Source of the DNA: Streptomyces sp. WAC08241
GTDB taxonomy: Bacteria > Actinomycetota > Actinomycetes > Streptomycetales > Streptomycetaceae
Direction: 5' to 3'
Assembly (NCBI GenBank): GCA_007858575.1
Contig: CP042279.1
Location: 7,099,001-7,163,000 of the forward strand
Length of the DNA: 64,000 nucleotides
The translations under genes and the position numbers were made by a program. The notes below the pieces were generated by a model. The model saw nothing but the letters and a program-made list of their open reading frames with translations. It did no database searches and was not told where the DNA came from. Of this stretch, positions 36,415 through 46,683 are shown piece by piece; within the stretch, counting starts at the first letter, position 1; each line of letters opens with the position of its first letter.

Positions 36415-37567
36415 TTACTTGACGACGGCGGCGGCCAGCTTGGAGAGCGGCTCGGCCAGCGCGTTGACGCCGTCCGACAGCTCCTTGCGCTGCTCCTTGC
36501 CGACCTTGTCGTACGGGGTGAAGTCGTAACCGGTCTTGTCCTGCCGGTACTCGTCGAGCAGCGCGTTCAGGGCGGCGAACCGCTTGTCGAGGTCGGCGAC
36601 CAGCTTCGGGTCGTTCTTCGAGGCGACCGGCTTCAGCAGGTCGAAGGACTTCTGCGCGCCCTCGACGTTGGCCTTGAAGTCGACGAGGTCGGTGTGGGAG
36701 TAGCGCTCCTCCTCGCCGGTGACCTTGCCGGTGGCGACCTCGTCCAGGAGCTCCTTGGCGCCGTTGGCCATGGAGGTCGGGGTGATCTCGGCCTTGCCGA
36801 CCCGCTTCACCCAGTCCGCGAGGTCCGCGTCCAGGGCGTCCGCGAGCTGCTTCTCCCGGGGGTGATCTTCTTGTCCTGCCAGAGCGCCTTCTCCAGGCGG
36901 TGCCAGCCGGTCCAGTCCTTCGCCGGGTCCTGGCCTCTCCAGGCCGTCCTCGCGGACGTCCACCTTGGGGTCGATGTCGCCGAAGGACTCCGCGACCGGC
37001 TCGGTGCGCTCCCAGCCGATGCGGGAGGCGGCGTACGCCTTCTTGGCGCCCTCCAGGTCCCCGGCGCGGACGGCGTCGGTGAAGACCTTCACCTTGGGAG
37101 GGTCTGGTCGGCCTGCGCCTGGACGTACTGCCGGTAGGCGGCGACGGCGGCGTCCATCTCGGGGAGCGCTCGGTGCCGGTGGCGCCGTCGCCGGTGACCT
37201 TGACGGCCTGGCGGATGCCGGTGCCCGTCATGCCGGGCTTGCAGGCGATCGCGTAGTCGCCGGCCTTGATCTCGGCGGTGAGCGTGGCCTTGGTGCCGGG
37301 GCCGATGTTCTCGCGCTCGGTGACGATCCGGTCGTCCGGGTAGAGGACGTAGACCTCGGTCACCTTGGAGCCGCGGTTCTCGACGGCGAGCTTGACGTGC
37401 CCGGCCGGGAACTCCTTCTTCGACACCTCGCAGGAGTCGTCCTTGGCGACGACCGTGATCGCGCCGTCCTTGGCGTCGTCACCGCCCTTCTCGGCGCAGC
37501 CCGTGACGGCGGTCAGGGCCGCCGCGGTCGCGGCGGCGGTGACGACGGAGAGGCGGACGGCTCGCAT
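36415..37567 (-). CDS. efeO: EfeO, periplasmic-type iron-binding lipoprotein (frameshifted)
   Basis: The lipobox LTAVTGCAEK is followed by a cupredoxin-like domain (ITVVAKDDSCEVSKKEFPAG to GDYAIACKPGMTGTG) and an M75/imelysin domain with the iron-binding HxxE (WHRLEKALW, readable in a shifted frame near 36890), plus VKVFTDAVRAGDLEGAKKAY and YRQDKTGYDFTPYDKV. About 384 residues, the full EfeO architecture. Slips near 37165, 37095, 36935 and 36860. It heads the operon and has an iron box upstream. Confidence 0.9.
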
Positions 37568-37610
37568 GGGGACTCCAGGAACGAGGGGACGGTATCGAGG
37601 CGGAGCTAAC

Positions 37611-37629
37611 TTAGCCCAGGCTTACCTGA
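37611..37629 (-). promoter_or_regulatory. Iron box (IdeR/DmdR-type) upstream of efeO
   Basis: TTAGCCCAGGCTTACCTGA (plus strand) matches the 19-bp actinobacterial consensus TTAGGTTAGGCTAACCTAA at 13 of 19 positions, keeping the half-site cores TTAG and ACCT. It is 43 bp upstream of the efeO start, placing it over the promoter. Confidence 0.75.
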
Positions 37630-37720
37630 CTCAAAACTGTCCGTCCGGTGATCCGCCTCTCATCTCCGGCACACCGGACACGGGTGGGTCACGGCGGTTC
37701 CAGGATCGTTCACGGTCTGG

Positions 37721-38602
37721 TCAAGAGCGGGTCAAAGAGGGTGGATTGTCCGATTTCGCGTGCCGCACGGGCACGACGAGGGGGACCCCGGTCCGGGGGT
37801 GCGGGAACACCTCCACCGGCTGCCGGTAGACCCGGCCCAGGAGCTCCGCGCCGAACACCTCGGAGGGAGGACCCTCCACCGCGATCCGGCCGTCGTGCAG
37901 CACCCCGACCCGGTCGGCGTGGGCGGCGGCCAGCCCCAGGTCGTGCAGGACCACCACCACGGCGACCCCGGCCGCCGCCCGCTCCCGGCAGACCCGCAGG
38001 ACCAGTTCCTGGTGGCGCAGGTCCAGGGCGGCCGTCGGCTCGTCGAGCAGCAGCAGCCCGGTCCGCTGGGCCAGGACGCGGGCGAGCGCCACCCGGGCCC
38101 GCTCGCCGCCGGACAGCGCGGAGAACGGGCGGCCGGCGAACTCTTCGGTCTCGGTGGCCGCCATCGCCTCCGCGACCGCCTCCTCGTCCTCGTCCTCCCG
38201 GACGGTCCCGGCCCAGGGCGCCCTGCCCATCCGTACGACCTCGGCGACGGGGAAGGGGAAGGACAGGGTGGCGTCCTGCGGCAGCACGGAGCGGCGCAGG
38301 GCGAGTTCGCCGGCCGTCCGGGCGGCCGCGGGCCGGCCCCCGATCCGCACCTCCCCGGCGTCCGGGGCGAGGTCGGCGGCGAGGGCGGCGAGCAGCGTCG
38401 ACTTCCCGGCCCCGTTCGGGCCCACCAGGGCGAGGACCTCCCCGGCCCGCACCCCGATCCCGACGCCGTCGAGCACGGCCCGCCGGCCCCGCTCGATCCG
38501 CACCCCGACGGCCTCGGCGACCACCTCGCCGGGCGCGGCGGGGACGGGCAGCTCGCGCGGGTGCCGGCGCGGGAGGCGCCCCCGGAACGGTACGGACGTC
38601 AT
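37721..38602 (-). CDS. hmuV: Heme ABC transporter ATP-binding protein
   Basis: Intact. LALVGPNGAGKSTLLAALA is Walker A, VLPQDATLSFPF the Q-loop, FSALSGGERARVALARVL the signature, GLLLLDEPTAALD Walker B and VVVVLHDLGLAAAHADRV the switch His. The composition and the FPFPVAEVVRMGRAPW segment fit FecE/HmuV importers. The ATG overlaps the permease TGA (ATGA). Last gene of hmuTUV. About 293 residues. Confidence 0.9.
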   Translation of the reverse strand: MTSVPFRGRLPRRHPRELPVPAAPGEVVAEAVGVRIERGRRAVLDGVGIGVRAGEVLALVGPNGAGKSTLLAALAADLAPDAGEVRIGGRPAAARTAGELALRRSVLPQDATLSFPFPVAEVVRMGRAPWAGTVREDEDEEAVAEAMAATETEEFAGRPFSALSGGERARVALARVLAQRTGLLLLDEPTAALDLRHQELVLRVCRERAAAGVAVVVVLHDLGLAAAHADRVGVLHDGRIAVEGPPSEVFGAELLGRVYRQPVEVFPHPRTGVPLVVPVRHAKSDNPPSLTRS

Positions 38603-39694
38603 GCCCAACCACCTTGCTTGCGACGGGTCCTGCGCAGCAGCCAGAAGAAGAAGGGGCTGCCGATGAGGGCGGTGAGGACGCCCAGGGGAGTTCGGCCGGG
38701 GCCGCGACCGTACGGGCCGCGAGGTCGCCGGCGGTGAGGGCGACCGCGCCGCCCAGCGCGCTGCCCGGCACCAGGAAGCGGTGGCCCGGACCGTTCACCA
38801 TGCGCAGGACGTGCGGGACCACCAGGCCGACGAAGGTGACGATGCCGGAGACCGCGACCGCCGCCGCCGTGAGCAGCGCCACCACCAGGATCAGGGCGAT
38901 CCGCAGCCGCTCCACGTCCACGCCCAGGTGGCGCGCGGGCCGTTCGCCGAGCGCGAGCAGGTCGAGGCGGCGGGCGTGGAAGGGGGCGGCGAGCAGGCCG
39001 GTGAGCGCGCACGGCAGGACGGCGAGCACCTTCGGCCAGGTGGCCTGGGCGAGCGAGCCGAGCTGCCAGAAGGTGATCTGGCTGATCTGCGCGTTGTCGG
39101 CGAAGAAGATGAACAGGCCGATGAGCGCGCCCGCGAACGCGGTCACCGCGATGCCCGTCAGGATCAGCGTCACCACTTCGGTGCGCCCGCCCGAACGGGA
39201 CATGGCGTACACGACCGCCACGGTCACCAGGCCGCCGGCGAAGGCGCAGGCCGTCACCGTCCAGTTGCCGAGGAAGGTGAGCCCGAGGGCGATGGCGCCG
39301 ACCGCGCCGACGGCCGCGCCCGAGGAGATCCCGATGACGCCGGGCTCGGCGAGCGGATTGCCGAACACGCCCTGCATCAGGGCGCCCGCGCAGCCGAGGG
39401 AGGCGCCGACGAGGACGGCGAGGACGACCCGGGGCAGCCGGATGTTCCACAGGACGCTCTCCGCCGTGCGGTCGAGCGCGTGCCCGCCGAGCCCGGCCCG
39501 GTGCTGGAGGGAGGCGAGGACGTCGCCGAGGGGATCTCGTACGCCCCGATCCCGGCGGACAGGAGCGCGAGGAGGAGCAGGGCGGCGAGCAGGGAGGCGG
39601 TGAGGACGGCGGACCGGCCGCACCGGGTGCGCGGGGCGGCCGGGGCCTTGCCGGACGGTCCGGTCGCCGCGGGGTTCTCCTGGAGCGCGGTCAC
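38599..39694 (-). CDS. hmuU: Heme ABC transporter permease, FecCD type (frameshifted)
   Basis: About ten hydrophobic helices. RLPRVVLAVLVGASLGCAGA and MQGVFGNPLAEPGVIGISSG are the FecCD hallmarks; LILTGIAVTAFAGALIGLF, FWQLGSLAQATWPKVLAVLP and FVGLVVPHVLRMVNGPGHRF complete the fold with the coupling loop. The GTG overlaps the TGA of the binding-protein gene (GTGA). Slips near 39530 and 38690. Confidence 0.9.
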
Positions 39695-40750
39695 TTCTTC
39701 TTCCCGTACAACTGGTCGACCAGGGACCGCAGCACCAGGTCGGTGCGCGGCCCGTAGTTGAGGAGGACGCCGTCGTCCACGGTGACGACCCGGCGGTCCG
39801 CGCCGGCCGGGGTCTCGGCCACGCCGGGGATCCCCACCAGGCCGTCCACGCCGCCGACCGATGCGAGTCCCTTGCTCATGACGAGGATCGCGTCGGGCGC
39901 GGCCTTCGCCAGGGCCTCGCTGGTGATCGGGGTGAAGTCCTTGACCAGGCCCGACTCCTTGCCCGCGTCGACCGCGCCGGCCGCTTCGAGCAGGGAGCTC
40001 GCGCCGGACCCGGCGCCGCCGAGCAGATAGACGGCGGCCGAGCCGCGCACGTAGAGGAAGGCCACCCGGGGCTTCTCCGCGCGGGCCGGGACCGCCTTCC
40101 GCACGGCGTCGATCCGCTCCTGGGTACGGGTGCGCAGGGCGGCGCCCGAGTCGGGGACGCCGAGGGCGGCGGCGACCGCGTCGATGCGGGTGCCGACGTC
40201 GGAGAGGGACGTGGCCGGCTTCACGACGACGAGGGGGACGCCCGCGTCGCGGATCTGCGCGATCGCCTCGGCCGGTCCGGTGGTGCCCTCGGCGACGACG
40301 AGGGTGGGCTTCAGGGAGAGGACGCTCTCGGCGGAGACGTCGTGGGCGCGGGTCACCACCGGGAGCTTCTCCGCCTGTTCGAAGGTGGCGGTGATGTCCC
40401 GGGCGACGACCCGGTCGCCGAGGCCGAGGGTGAAGACGATCTCGCTGGGGAGCCGCTGAGCGGGACGATCCGCTCGGTGGAGGTCACGGTGACCTTCCGT
40501 CCGTCGGCCGAGTCGACCGTGACGGGCAGGCGGGGACGGCCGGGGCGGCGAGCGGCTCGACGCGATCGGGGGCGGCCGCGCTCTTCCCGGCGGGGCTGCT
40601 CTCCGTGGCGGAGCCGCTCTTCGCGGCGGGGTTGCTCCTCGTGCCGGGGGCGCCGCCACCGCCTTCTCCGCTTCCGTTTCCGCAGCCGGTCGCCACGAGG
40701 GCGAGGGTGAGCACTGCCGTCAGCGCTCCCGCGAGGCGAGTTCTGCGCAC
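39691..40750 (-). CDS. hmuT: Heme-binding lipoprotein of the ABC importer (frameshifted)
   Basis: The lipobox LALVATGCGNG is followed by a Gly/Ser/Ala linker and a cluster III substrate-binding protein: TSTERIVPLSG, LPSEIVFTLGLGDRVVARDI, VVTRAHDVSAESVLSLKPTL, GVPLVVVKPATSLSDVGTRI, AFLYVRGSAAVYLLGGAGSG and DAILVMSKGLASVGGVDGL. It delivers heme to HmuUV. Slips near 40535 and 40455. First gene of the operon, with an iron box in the shared spacer. Confidence 0.88.
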
Positions 40751-40874
40751 CGGACACCGTCCTGTCGTCGTTCCGCTTGTCCTGCTCGTGCTGCCGGGGC
40801 CCGGCCTGGGGCACGGCCCCGGGGGTCCGGGGCCGGGGCGGGGATCGGGGATTCCGTCCGGAGCCCGGCATAGC

Positions 40875-40893
40875 TTAGGTTAGCCTTGCCTAA
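40875..40893. promoter_or_regulatory. Iron box between hmuT and the htaA-like gene
   Basis: TTAGGTTAGCCTTGCCTAA matches the consensus TTAGGTTAGGCTAACCTAA at 16 of 19 positions. It sits 125 bp from the hmuT start and 25 bp before the rightward htaA-like start, so it most directly covers the latter promoter and may also serve the divergent operon. Confidence 0.85.
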
Positions 40894-40917
40894 GTCGCCA
40901 GCCCTCGGAGGGGTTCC

Positions 40918-42361
40918 ATGCTGCTGTCCAGACCCGCCCGCGCGCTCGTCGTGACCCTGTTCGCGGCGCTGCTCGCCGCTCTGGTCCCGCCCTCCGCCGC
41001 CCATGCGGAGAGCCGCACGGTCCAGGGCGGGCGGCTCGACTGGGGCATCAAGTCCTCCTTCCAGAGCTACGTCACCGGGCCCATCGCACAAGGCAGTTGG
41101 AGCCTCACCGGCGGAGCCGCCACGGTCGGCGGCAGCCAGTTCCGCTTCCACTCCGCGCAGGGCTCGTACGACCCGGAGACCGGCGCCTTCGAGGCCGCCT
41201 TCTCCGGCGGCGTCCGGTTCACCGGCCACCGCAAGGCGGACGGCACCGACGAACTGGACCTCACCATCAGCCGCCCCCGGATCCGGATCCAGGGAGGACG
41301 GGGCACCCTCTACGCCGACATGACGAGCAAGGCCAGGGGCAGCGGCCGCGCGAGCGTCTCCTCGCAGGTGCCGCTCGCCACCCTGCACCTCGGCGGCGTC
41401 GACATGCGCGGCGGCGGCAGCCCCGTCGCCCTCGCCGGGATCCCCGCCACCCTCACCGCGCAGGGCGCCACGGCCTTCGCCGGGTACTACCCGGCCGGCA
41501 CGCGGCTCGACCCGGTCTCCCTCTCCGTCGACGTCCGGACGCCGAAGCCGAGCGCGCCGAGCGCCGCGCCCTCCTCCGCCGCCCCCACCGGGAAGCCCGA
41601 GCCCTCGAAGACCCCGGAGCCCTCGGAGAAGCCGGCCCCGGCCGCCGGTTACTTCCGGGACGCGGCCGTCGACTGGGGCGTCCGCCGCACCTTCCGCGAG
41701 TACGTCACCGGCTCCGTCGCGCAGGGGAGGTGGACCCTGGCCGACGGCGCCCGGGACGGCGGCGCGCTCTTCCGCTTCACCGGCGGCAAGGGCACGTACG
41801 ACCCGGCCCGGAAGACCCTCGACGCCGCCTTCGCGGGCAGCGTCCGCTTCACCGGCACCCACCTCGACCTCACCCTCGGCAAGGTGACCGTCCGCGTGAA
41901 GGACGGCAAGGGCACCCTCGGCGCCGACGTCACCACCTCCGGCAGGACCGAGAGGAACGTCCCGCTCGTCACCTTCGCCGCCCCGGACCTCGCCCCGGAG
42001 GACGGCCTCGCCGCCGTCACCGAGGCCCCCGCCACCCTCACCGAGGGCGGAGCGAAGGCCTTCGGCGGGATGTACCGGGCCGGGACCGCGATGGACCCCG
42101 TCTCGCTCGCCGTCGCCGTCGACGGAAGGCGGAGCTGCCCGCGCTCCCGGACCTCGGCAGCGACGCGACCGCCACCCCGCGGGCCACGGCCACCGCCGCC
42201 CCGGCGACCCCGGCCGCGACCGCCCCGGCCGCCGCCCCCGCGTCGTCCTCCGGCTCCTCCCTCGGCACGTACCTCGCGATCGGCGCGGGCGTCCTCGTCG
42301 TCGCCGCGCTCGCGGTCTCGCCGCCCTGCGCCGTCGCCGCACGGACACCCCCACTTCCTGA
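40918..42361 (+). CDS. HtaA-domain heme-binding surface protein 1 (frameshifted near 3' end)
   Basis: A signal peptide (LFAALLAALVPPSAAHA) is followed by two HtaA domains, each starting with a WGI/WGV..SF..YV motif: GGRLDWGIKSSFQSYVTGPI at about residue 38 and AVDWGVRRTFREYVTG at about 245. A Pro/Ser/Glu linker joins them. The C terminus has an Ala/Thr linker and one membrane helix (YLAIGAGVLVVAALAV) with basic tail RRRRR. In Corynebacterium such proteins take heme from hemoproteins and pass it to HmuT. Slips near 42127 and 42318; without the latter the frame runs into the next gene. Confidence 0.87.
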
Positions 42362-42553
42362 CCGCCACCTCCCGAACCGCCGCACGGACAACCCGGCCAC
42401 CCGAACCACCGCGTACCGCACTTCCGCCGCCCGAACCACCGCACCGCGCCCCGCGCCCCCGCCCGGGCACCCCATGCCTCCACCGCGCACACCCCGCGCG
42501 GTCCCTTCCCGCGCGCACCCCCTGCGCCCCGCGCACCCCTAGGAGAATCCGTC

Positions 42554-44229
42554 ATGGCCCTATCCATGCGCCGTTCCGTCACCCTGGCCGCCGCCGTCGC
42601 CACGGCCGCCGCCCTGGGAACGGGCGCCCTCGCCCTCGCCCTGCCCGCGGCGGCCGAGGGCGCGCCCCGCTGCCGCTGACCGGCGGCACCCTCGACTGGG
42701 GCATCAAGCAGTCCTTCCGCTCGTACCTGATGCAGCCCTTCGCCCACGGGAGGATCACGGTCGAGGGCGGCGCGCGGCAGGCCGCGAACAACGGCGTGTT
42801 CACCTTCGTCGACGGTGCCGGGACCTACGACACGACCACCCACGGCACCGCCACCGCCTTCAAGGGCGGCGTGCACTTCGAGGCCCACGAGGGCGTCCTC
42901 GACATCCGCGTCTCGGACGTGAAGCTGTCGACGAAGGGGTCGGCCGAGCCGACCGGCGAGATCACCGCCGACGTCGTCACCAAGGAGAAGGACGGCACCT
43001 TCAGCACCCGCTCCGACATCCCCTTCGCCGCCCTCGACATGACCGGTGTCCGGCCCGCGCAGGGCGTCGGCGGCGCCATGGTCTTCAAGGACATCCCGGC
43101 GAAGCTGACGAAGGAGGGCGCCGCGGCCTTCGCGGGCTTCTACAAGGAGGGCGACGCGCTCGACGCGGCCACCCTCACGGTGAAGGCGGGCAGCAGGCCG
43201 ACCACCCCGGCCCCGACCACCACCCCGCCGACCACCCCGCCGACTCCGACCACCCCGGCCCCGACGACGACCACGCCCACCGGCCCGGCCCCCACGACCA
43301 CCGGACCGACGAGCCCCGCGCCCACGACCACCGGACCGACCGGCCCGGCGCCCACGACCACCGCGCCCACGAGCCCCGCCCCGACCGGCGCCACCACGGC
43401 CCCGCCGGTCGCCGGCCCCGCCGAGGTCGTCAACGGCAAGCTCACCTGGGGCGTGAAGGAGAGCTGGCAGCGGTACGTCGGCGAGATCTGCGGCGGCACG
43501 GTCACCACCTCCGAGGGCGCGAAGAAGAACGGCGCGGCCTACGACTTCGGCTTCGCCAAGGCCGACCTCGACGCCGAGGCCCGCAAGGCCGAGGCCGCCT
43601 TCTCCGGCAGACTGGCCTTCGTCTGCGAGGCGCACGGCATCCGGTGGACCGTCTCCGACCTCAGGGTGAAGGCGGCCGGCGCCACCGGCACCCTCACCGC
43701 CGACGTCACCTCCGCCACCGGCACCAAGCAGGACGTCGCCCTCGTCGACCTGGACCTGTCGAAGGCCGACTGGGCGGCGAAGGACGGGGTCGTCACCCTC
43801 GCGGGCGTCCCGGCGAAGCTGACCGCGGCGGGCTCCGCGAGCTTCAGCGCCCCCGGCGGCCAGGGCGGTTACCCGGCGGGCACCGCCATGGACCCGGTGA
43901 CCGTCTCCCTCGCTCGACCGGGACGCCACGCTGCCCCCGGCCCCGGCGGCACCTCCGGTTCCGGCGGCACGGGCTCCGACGGCGGTTCGTCCACCACGGG
44001 CGGCTCGTCCACCACGGGCGGCGGCACGGGCGGCTCCGGCACGGTCGGCGGTGGCGGCACGGTCGGCGGCGGGACCGCCGGCGGGGCCGGCGCGATCGGC
44101 GGCTCCGGCGCCCTCGCCTCCACCGGCTCGGACGTCCCGACCGGCCTCCTCGTCGGCGCCTCCGCCCTGACCGTCGCGGCCGGAGCGGCCGTCGTCGTCG
44201 CGGCCCGGCGCCGCACCGCGGCCTCCTGA
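42554..44229 (+). CDS. HtaA-domain surface protein 2 with LAxTG sortase signal (frameshifted near 5' end)
   Basis: A strong AGGAGA site precedes ATG at 42554 and a signal peptide (SVTLAAAVATAAALGTGALA). Two HtaA domains: GGTLDWGIKQSFRSYLM and NGKLTWGVKESWQRYVGEIC, separated by a Thr/Pro repeat (43195-43400). A Gly/Ser/Thr stalk (about 43945-44110) leads to LASTGSDV, a class E sortase LAxTG signal, with membrane helix and ARRRTAAS tail. It would be anchored to peptidoglycan and hand heme inward. One slip near 42665 just after the signal peptide. Confidence 0.88.
43195..43400 (+). repeat. Thr/Pro coding repeats between HtaA domains
   Basis: Imperfect 24-27 bp units code for variants of TTTGPTSPAP / TTTAPTSPAP. 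They form a stiff linker between the two HtaA domains, and the unit number is a likely site of length variation between strains. Confidence 0.65.
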
Positions 44230-44245
44230 TCCGCCACCCCCACCG

Positions 44246-44280
44246 GCAGGGCCGCACCCGGATTCCGGGCGCGGCCCTGC
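44246..44280 (+). terminator. Strong hairpin terminator after the second htaA-like gene
   Basis: Arms GCAGGGCCGC (44246-44255) and GCGGCCCTGC (44271-44280), with inner CCCGG/CCGGG pairing around ATT, form a 15-bp stem with one mismatch. It starts 17 bp after the stop codon. Confidence 0.8.
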
Positions 44281-44307
44281 CCTGCGGACGAGTGGTTGAA
44301 TTCCGCC

Positions 44308-44973
44308 ATGAACACGACCGCCACTGACATCGACGTCCTGCGGGTCTTCTGTGCGGGCGACGGCCGGTACGGCAACCCCTCGGAGTCGTACGGGACGCCC
44401 GTACCCACCCCGACGAGTCCTCGCGGCAGGCGCTCGCCAAGGAGCTCGGCTTCAGCGAGACGGTGTTCGTGGACGACCCGGAGCGCGGGCTCGTCGACAT
44501 CTACACGCCCGGTCTGCGGCTGCCCTTCGCCGGGCACCCGCTCGTCGGCGCGGCCTGGCTGCTCGACCTGGAGGTCGTCCACCCGCCCGCGGGCGAGGTG
44601 TGGGTGCGCGGCGACGGGGAGTTCACCTGGATCGAGGCGCGCGCCGAATGGGCCCCGCCCGCACCCTGCGCCGGTACGCCTCCGCCGCCGAGGTGGAGGC
44701 CCTGGAGGTCCCGGAGCCCGGCGATTGGATCTACGCCTGGGCCTGGGAGGAGGAGGCCGCGGGCCGGGTCAGGGCGCGGGCCTTCCCGGGGCGCGGCGAC
44801 GGCATCGACGAGGACGAGGCGACCGGCGCGGCGGCGCTGCTCCTCACGGCGGAGCTGGGACGGGCCCTGAACATCACGCAGGGCCGGGGTCGCAGTTGCT
44901 CACCGCCCCCGGCCCCGACGGCATCGTGGAACTCGGCGGACGCGTCCGCCTGGAGGGCACGCTCACGCGCTGA
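44308..44973 (+). CDS. PhzF-family isomerase-like protein (frameshifted)
   Basis: Diaminopimelate-epimerase-like fold. DIDVLRVFCAGDGRYGNP holds the GN(P) start, LAKELGFSETVFVDDPERGL follows, then DIYTPGLRLPFAGHPLVGAA with the conserved GHPxxG, and in the second half DWIYAWAWEEEAAGRVRARA, DEATGAAALLLTAELGRAL and VELGGRVRLEGTL. About 220 residues. The active-site Glu of PhzF could not be placed with certainty. Slips near 44395, 44660 and 44890. It is probably not part of the heme system, despite its position. Confidence 0.75.
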   Translation: MNTTATDIDVLRVFCAGDGRYGNPSESYGTPVPTPTSPRGRRSPRSSASARRCSWTTRSAGSSTSTRPVCGCPSPGTRSSARPGCSTWRSSTRPRARCGCAATGSSPGSRRAPNGPRPHPAPVRLRRRGGGPGGPGARRLDLRLGLGGGGRGPGQGAGLPGARRRHRRGRGDRRGGAAPHGGAGTGPEHHAGPGSQLLTAPGPDGIVELGGRVRLEGTLTR

Positions 44974-44997
44974 CCCCTCCCGTACGGTCCGGAGGCC

Positions 44998-45645
44998 TCA
45001 CGCGCTCAGCGGAAACTCGCTCCCGAGCTGGTGGAAGACCGCGCTGTTGAAGGCGAAGGCGCGCTTGCACTCGTCGACGATCCGCTGCTTCTCCAGGTCG
45101 TCGGCGTTCACCCCGTCGAGCAGCTCGGTACGCCCGCTTGAACGCGGCCGGGTTGGAGATCCCCTCGAAGACGTAGAAGCGGACGCCGTCGCCCTTGCGC
45201 GCGAAGCCCCAGGTGCGCTCCGCCTTGTCGCGGATGATCTGACCGCCCGACAGGTCGCCCAGGTAGCGCGTGTAGTGGTGCGCCACGTAGCCGGCGGGCC
45301 AGTCGCGGGCGCACGCGGCGACCCGCTCGGCGTAGACCGTGGTGGCCGGCAGCGGCGTGGCGGCGGCCTGCCAGCCGGGGCCCCGCAGATGGGTGAGGTC
45401 CTGCTCCAGGGCGGCCGTGCGGAACAGCTCGGGCTGTATGAACGGCCCGGCGACCGGGTCTCGCGCAGCGCCTCCGCGCCCTCCTCCAGGGCCCGGTAGA
45501 CGAACCAGAGCTGCTCGGTGTAGCGCGCGTAGGCGTCGACCCCCAGGCGCCCGCCGAGGAGGTCACCCATGAAGGACGACGTCTCCGCTTCGGTGTGCTG
45601 CTCGTGCGAGGCCGTGCGGATGAGCGTCGAGAAGGGCGTGTCCAA
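44998..45645 (-). CDS. hmuO: Biliverdin-producing heme oxygenase (frameshifted)
   Basis: TLIRTASHEQHTEAETSSFM contains the proximal His region, LGVDAYARYTEQLWFVYRAL follows, then DWPAGYVAHHYTRYLGDLSG GQ with the distal-helix YLGDLSGG motif. The C terminus (FEGISNPAAFKR, KRAFAFNSAVFHQL) completes a HmuO/HO-1 fold of about 215 residues. It opens heme to biliverdin, CO and iron. Slips near 45460 and 45135. The TTG start has GGAGG six bases upstream. An iron box lies in its promoter. Confidence 0.9.
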   Translation of the reverse strand: MDTPFSTLIRTASHEQHTEAETSSFMGDLLGGRLGVDAYARYTEQLWFVYRALEEGAEALRETRSPGRSYSPSCSARPPWSRTSPICGAPAGRPPPRRCRPPRSTPSGSPRAPATGPPATWRTTTRATWATCRAVRSSATRRSAPGASRARATASASTSSRGSPTRPRSSGRTELLDGVNADDLEKQRIVDECKRAFAFNSAVFHQLGSEFPLSA

Positions 45646-45692
45646 GGCGTGCCTCCGGGACCGATGGGACGGGAACCAGTGACGATCCTGCC

Positions 45693-45711
45693 AAGTTAGG
45701 CTTACCTAAGT
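45693..45711 (-). promoter_or_regulatory. Iron box upstream of heme oxygenase
   Basis: The plus strand reads AAGTTAGGCTTACCTAAGT, with TTAGGCTTACCTAA as the core of the IdeR/DmdR consensus. It lies 48 bp from the start codon of the oxygenase on the minus strand. Confidence 0.85.
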
Positions 45712-45770
45712 CAACTGGTTCCCGACGTCCTGTCGGTAAAAAGCTACCCACTTCCCGGGGCGCGGCAACG

Positions 45771-46624
45771 TCAGGGCAGCGTGAGGATCTCCGCCCCGGT
45801 CTCGGTCACGACGAGGGTGTGCTCGAACTGGGCCGTCCGCTTGCGGTCCTTGGTCACCACGGTCCAGCCGTCGTCCCACATGTCGTAGTCGTGGGTGCCG
45901 AGCGTCAGCATCGGCTCGATGGTGAAGGTCATGCCGGTCTTGATCTCGGTGGTGTGGTGCGGGGAGTCGTAGTGCGGCACGATCAGGCCGGAGTGGAAGG
46001 ACGAGTTGATGCCGTGCCCGGTGAAGTCGCGCACGACCCCGTAGCCGAACCGCTTGGCGTACGACTCGATGACCCGCCCGACGATGTTGATCCGGCGGCC
46101 CGGCTTCACCGCCTTGATCGCCCGGTTCAGGGCCTCCCGGGTCCGCTCCACGAGCAGCCGGGACTCCTCGTCGACGTCGCCGCAGAGGTAGGTGGCGTTG
46201 TTGTCGCCGTGGACGCCGTTGATGTACGCGGTGACGTCCAGGTTCACGATGTCGCCGTCCCGCAGCACCGTGGAGTCCGGGATGCCGTGGCAGATGACCT
46301 CGTTGACCGAGGCGCACAGCGACTTGGGGAAGCCCCGGTAGCCGAGGGTGGAGGGTAGGCGCCGTGGTCGCACATGAACTCGTGCGCGACCCGGTCGAGC
46401 TCGTCGGTGGTGACGCCGGGGGCGATGTGCTTGGCGGCCTCCTCCATCGCCTGCGCGGCGATGCGGCCGGCGATCCGCATCCGCTCGACGGTGTCGGAAT
46501 CCTGCACCTCGGGCCCGGTGTACGGGGTCGGTGCGGGCTTCCCGACGTACTCGGGGCGGCGGATGGAACCCGGAACGGAGCGGTGGGGAGAGCTCCCCGG
46601 TACGAGAAGCGACTGGCCAGACAT
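45771..46624 (-). CDS. map: Methionine aminopeptidase type I (frameshifted)
   Basis: The N-terminal extension (RRPEYVGKPAPTPYTGPEVQ) is typical of actinobacterial MapB. Metal ligands are readable: NLDVTAYINGVHGDNNATYL (Asp pair), DFTGHGINSSFH (His), TFTIEPMLTLG (Glu) and QFEHTLVVTE (Glu). SVNEVICHGIPDS holds the substrate His. It removes initiator Met and is essential, so the slip near 46352 in a G-run must be a sequence error. About 285 residues. Confidence 0.93.
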
Positions 46625-46683
46625 GCCAGCGAGTGTAACGACCGGGTCTGGGGCACCATGATCTTCGGAGGAAGGAGCCGACG

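Noticed and set aside
40918..44229. A single 1103-codon open frame covering both HtaA genes
   Set aside because: A second signal peptide with a strong ribosome binding site begins at 42554, and a membrane anchor ends the first protein near 42361. The frame is open between them only because of compensating slips.
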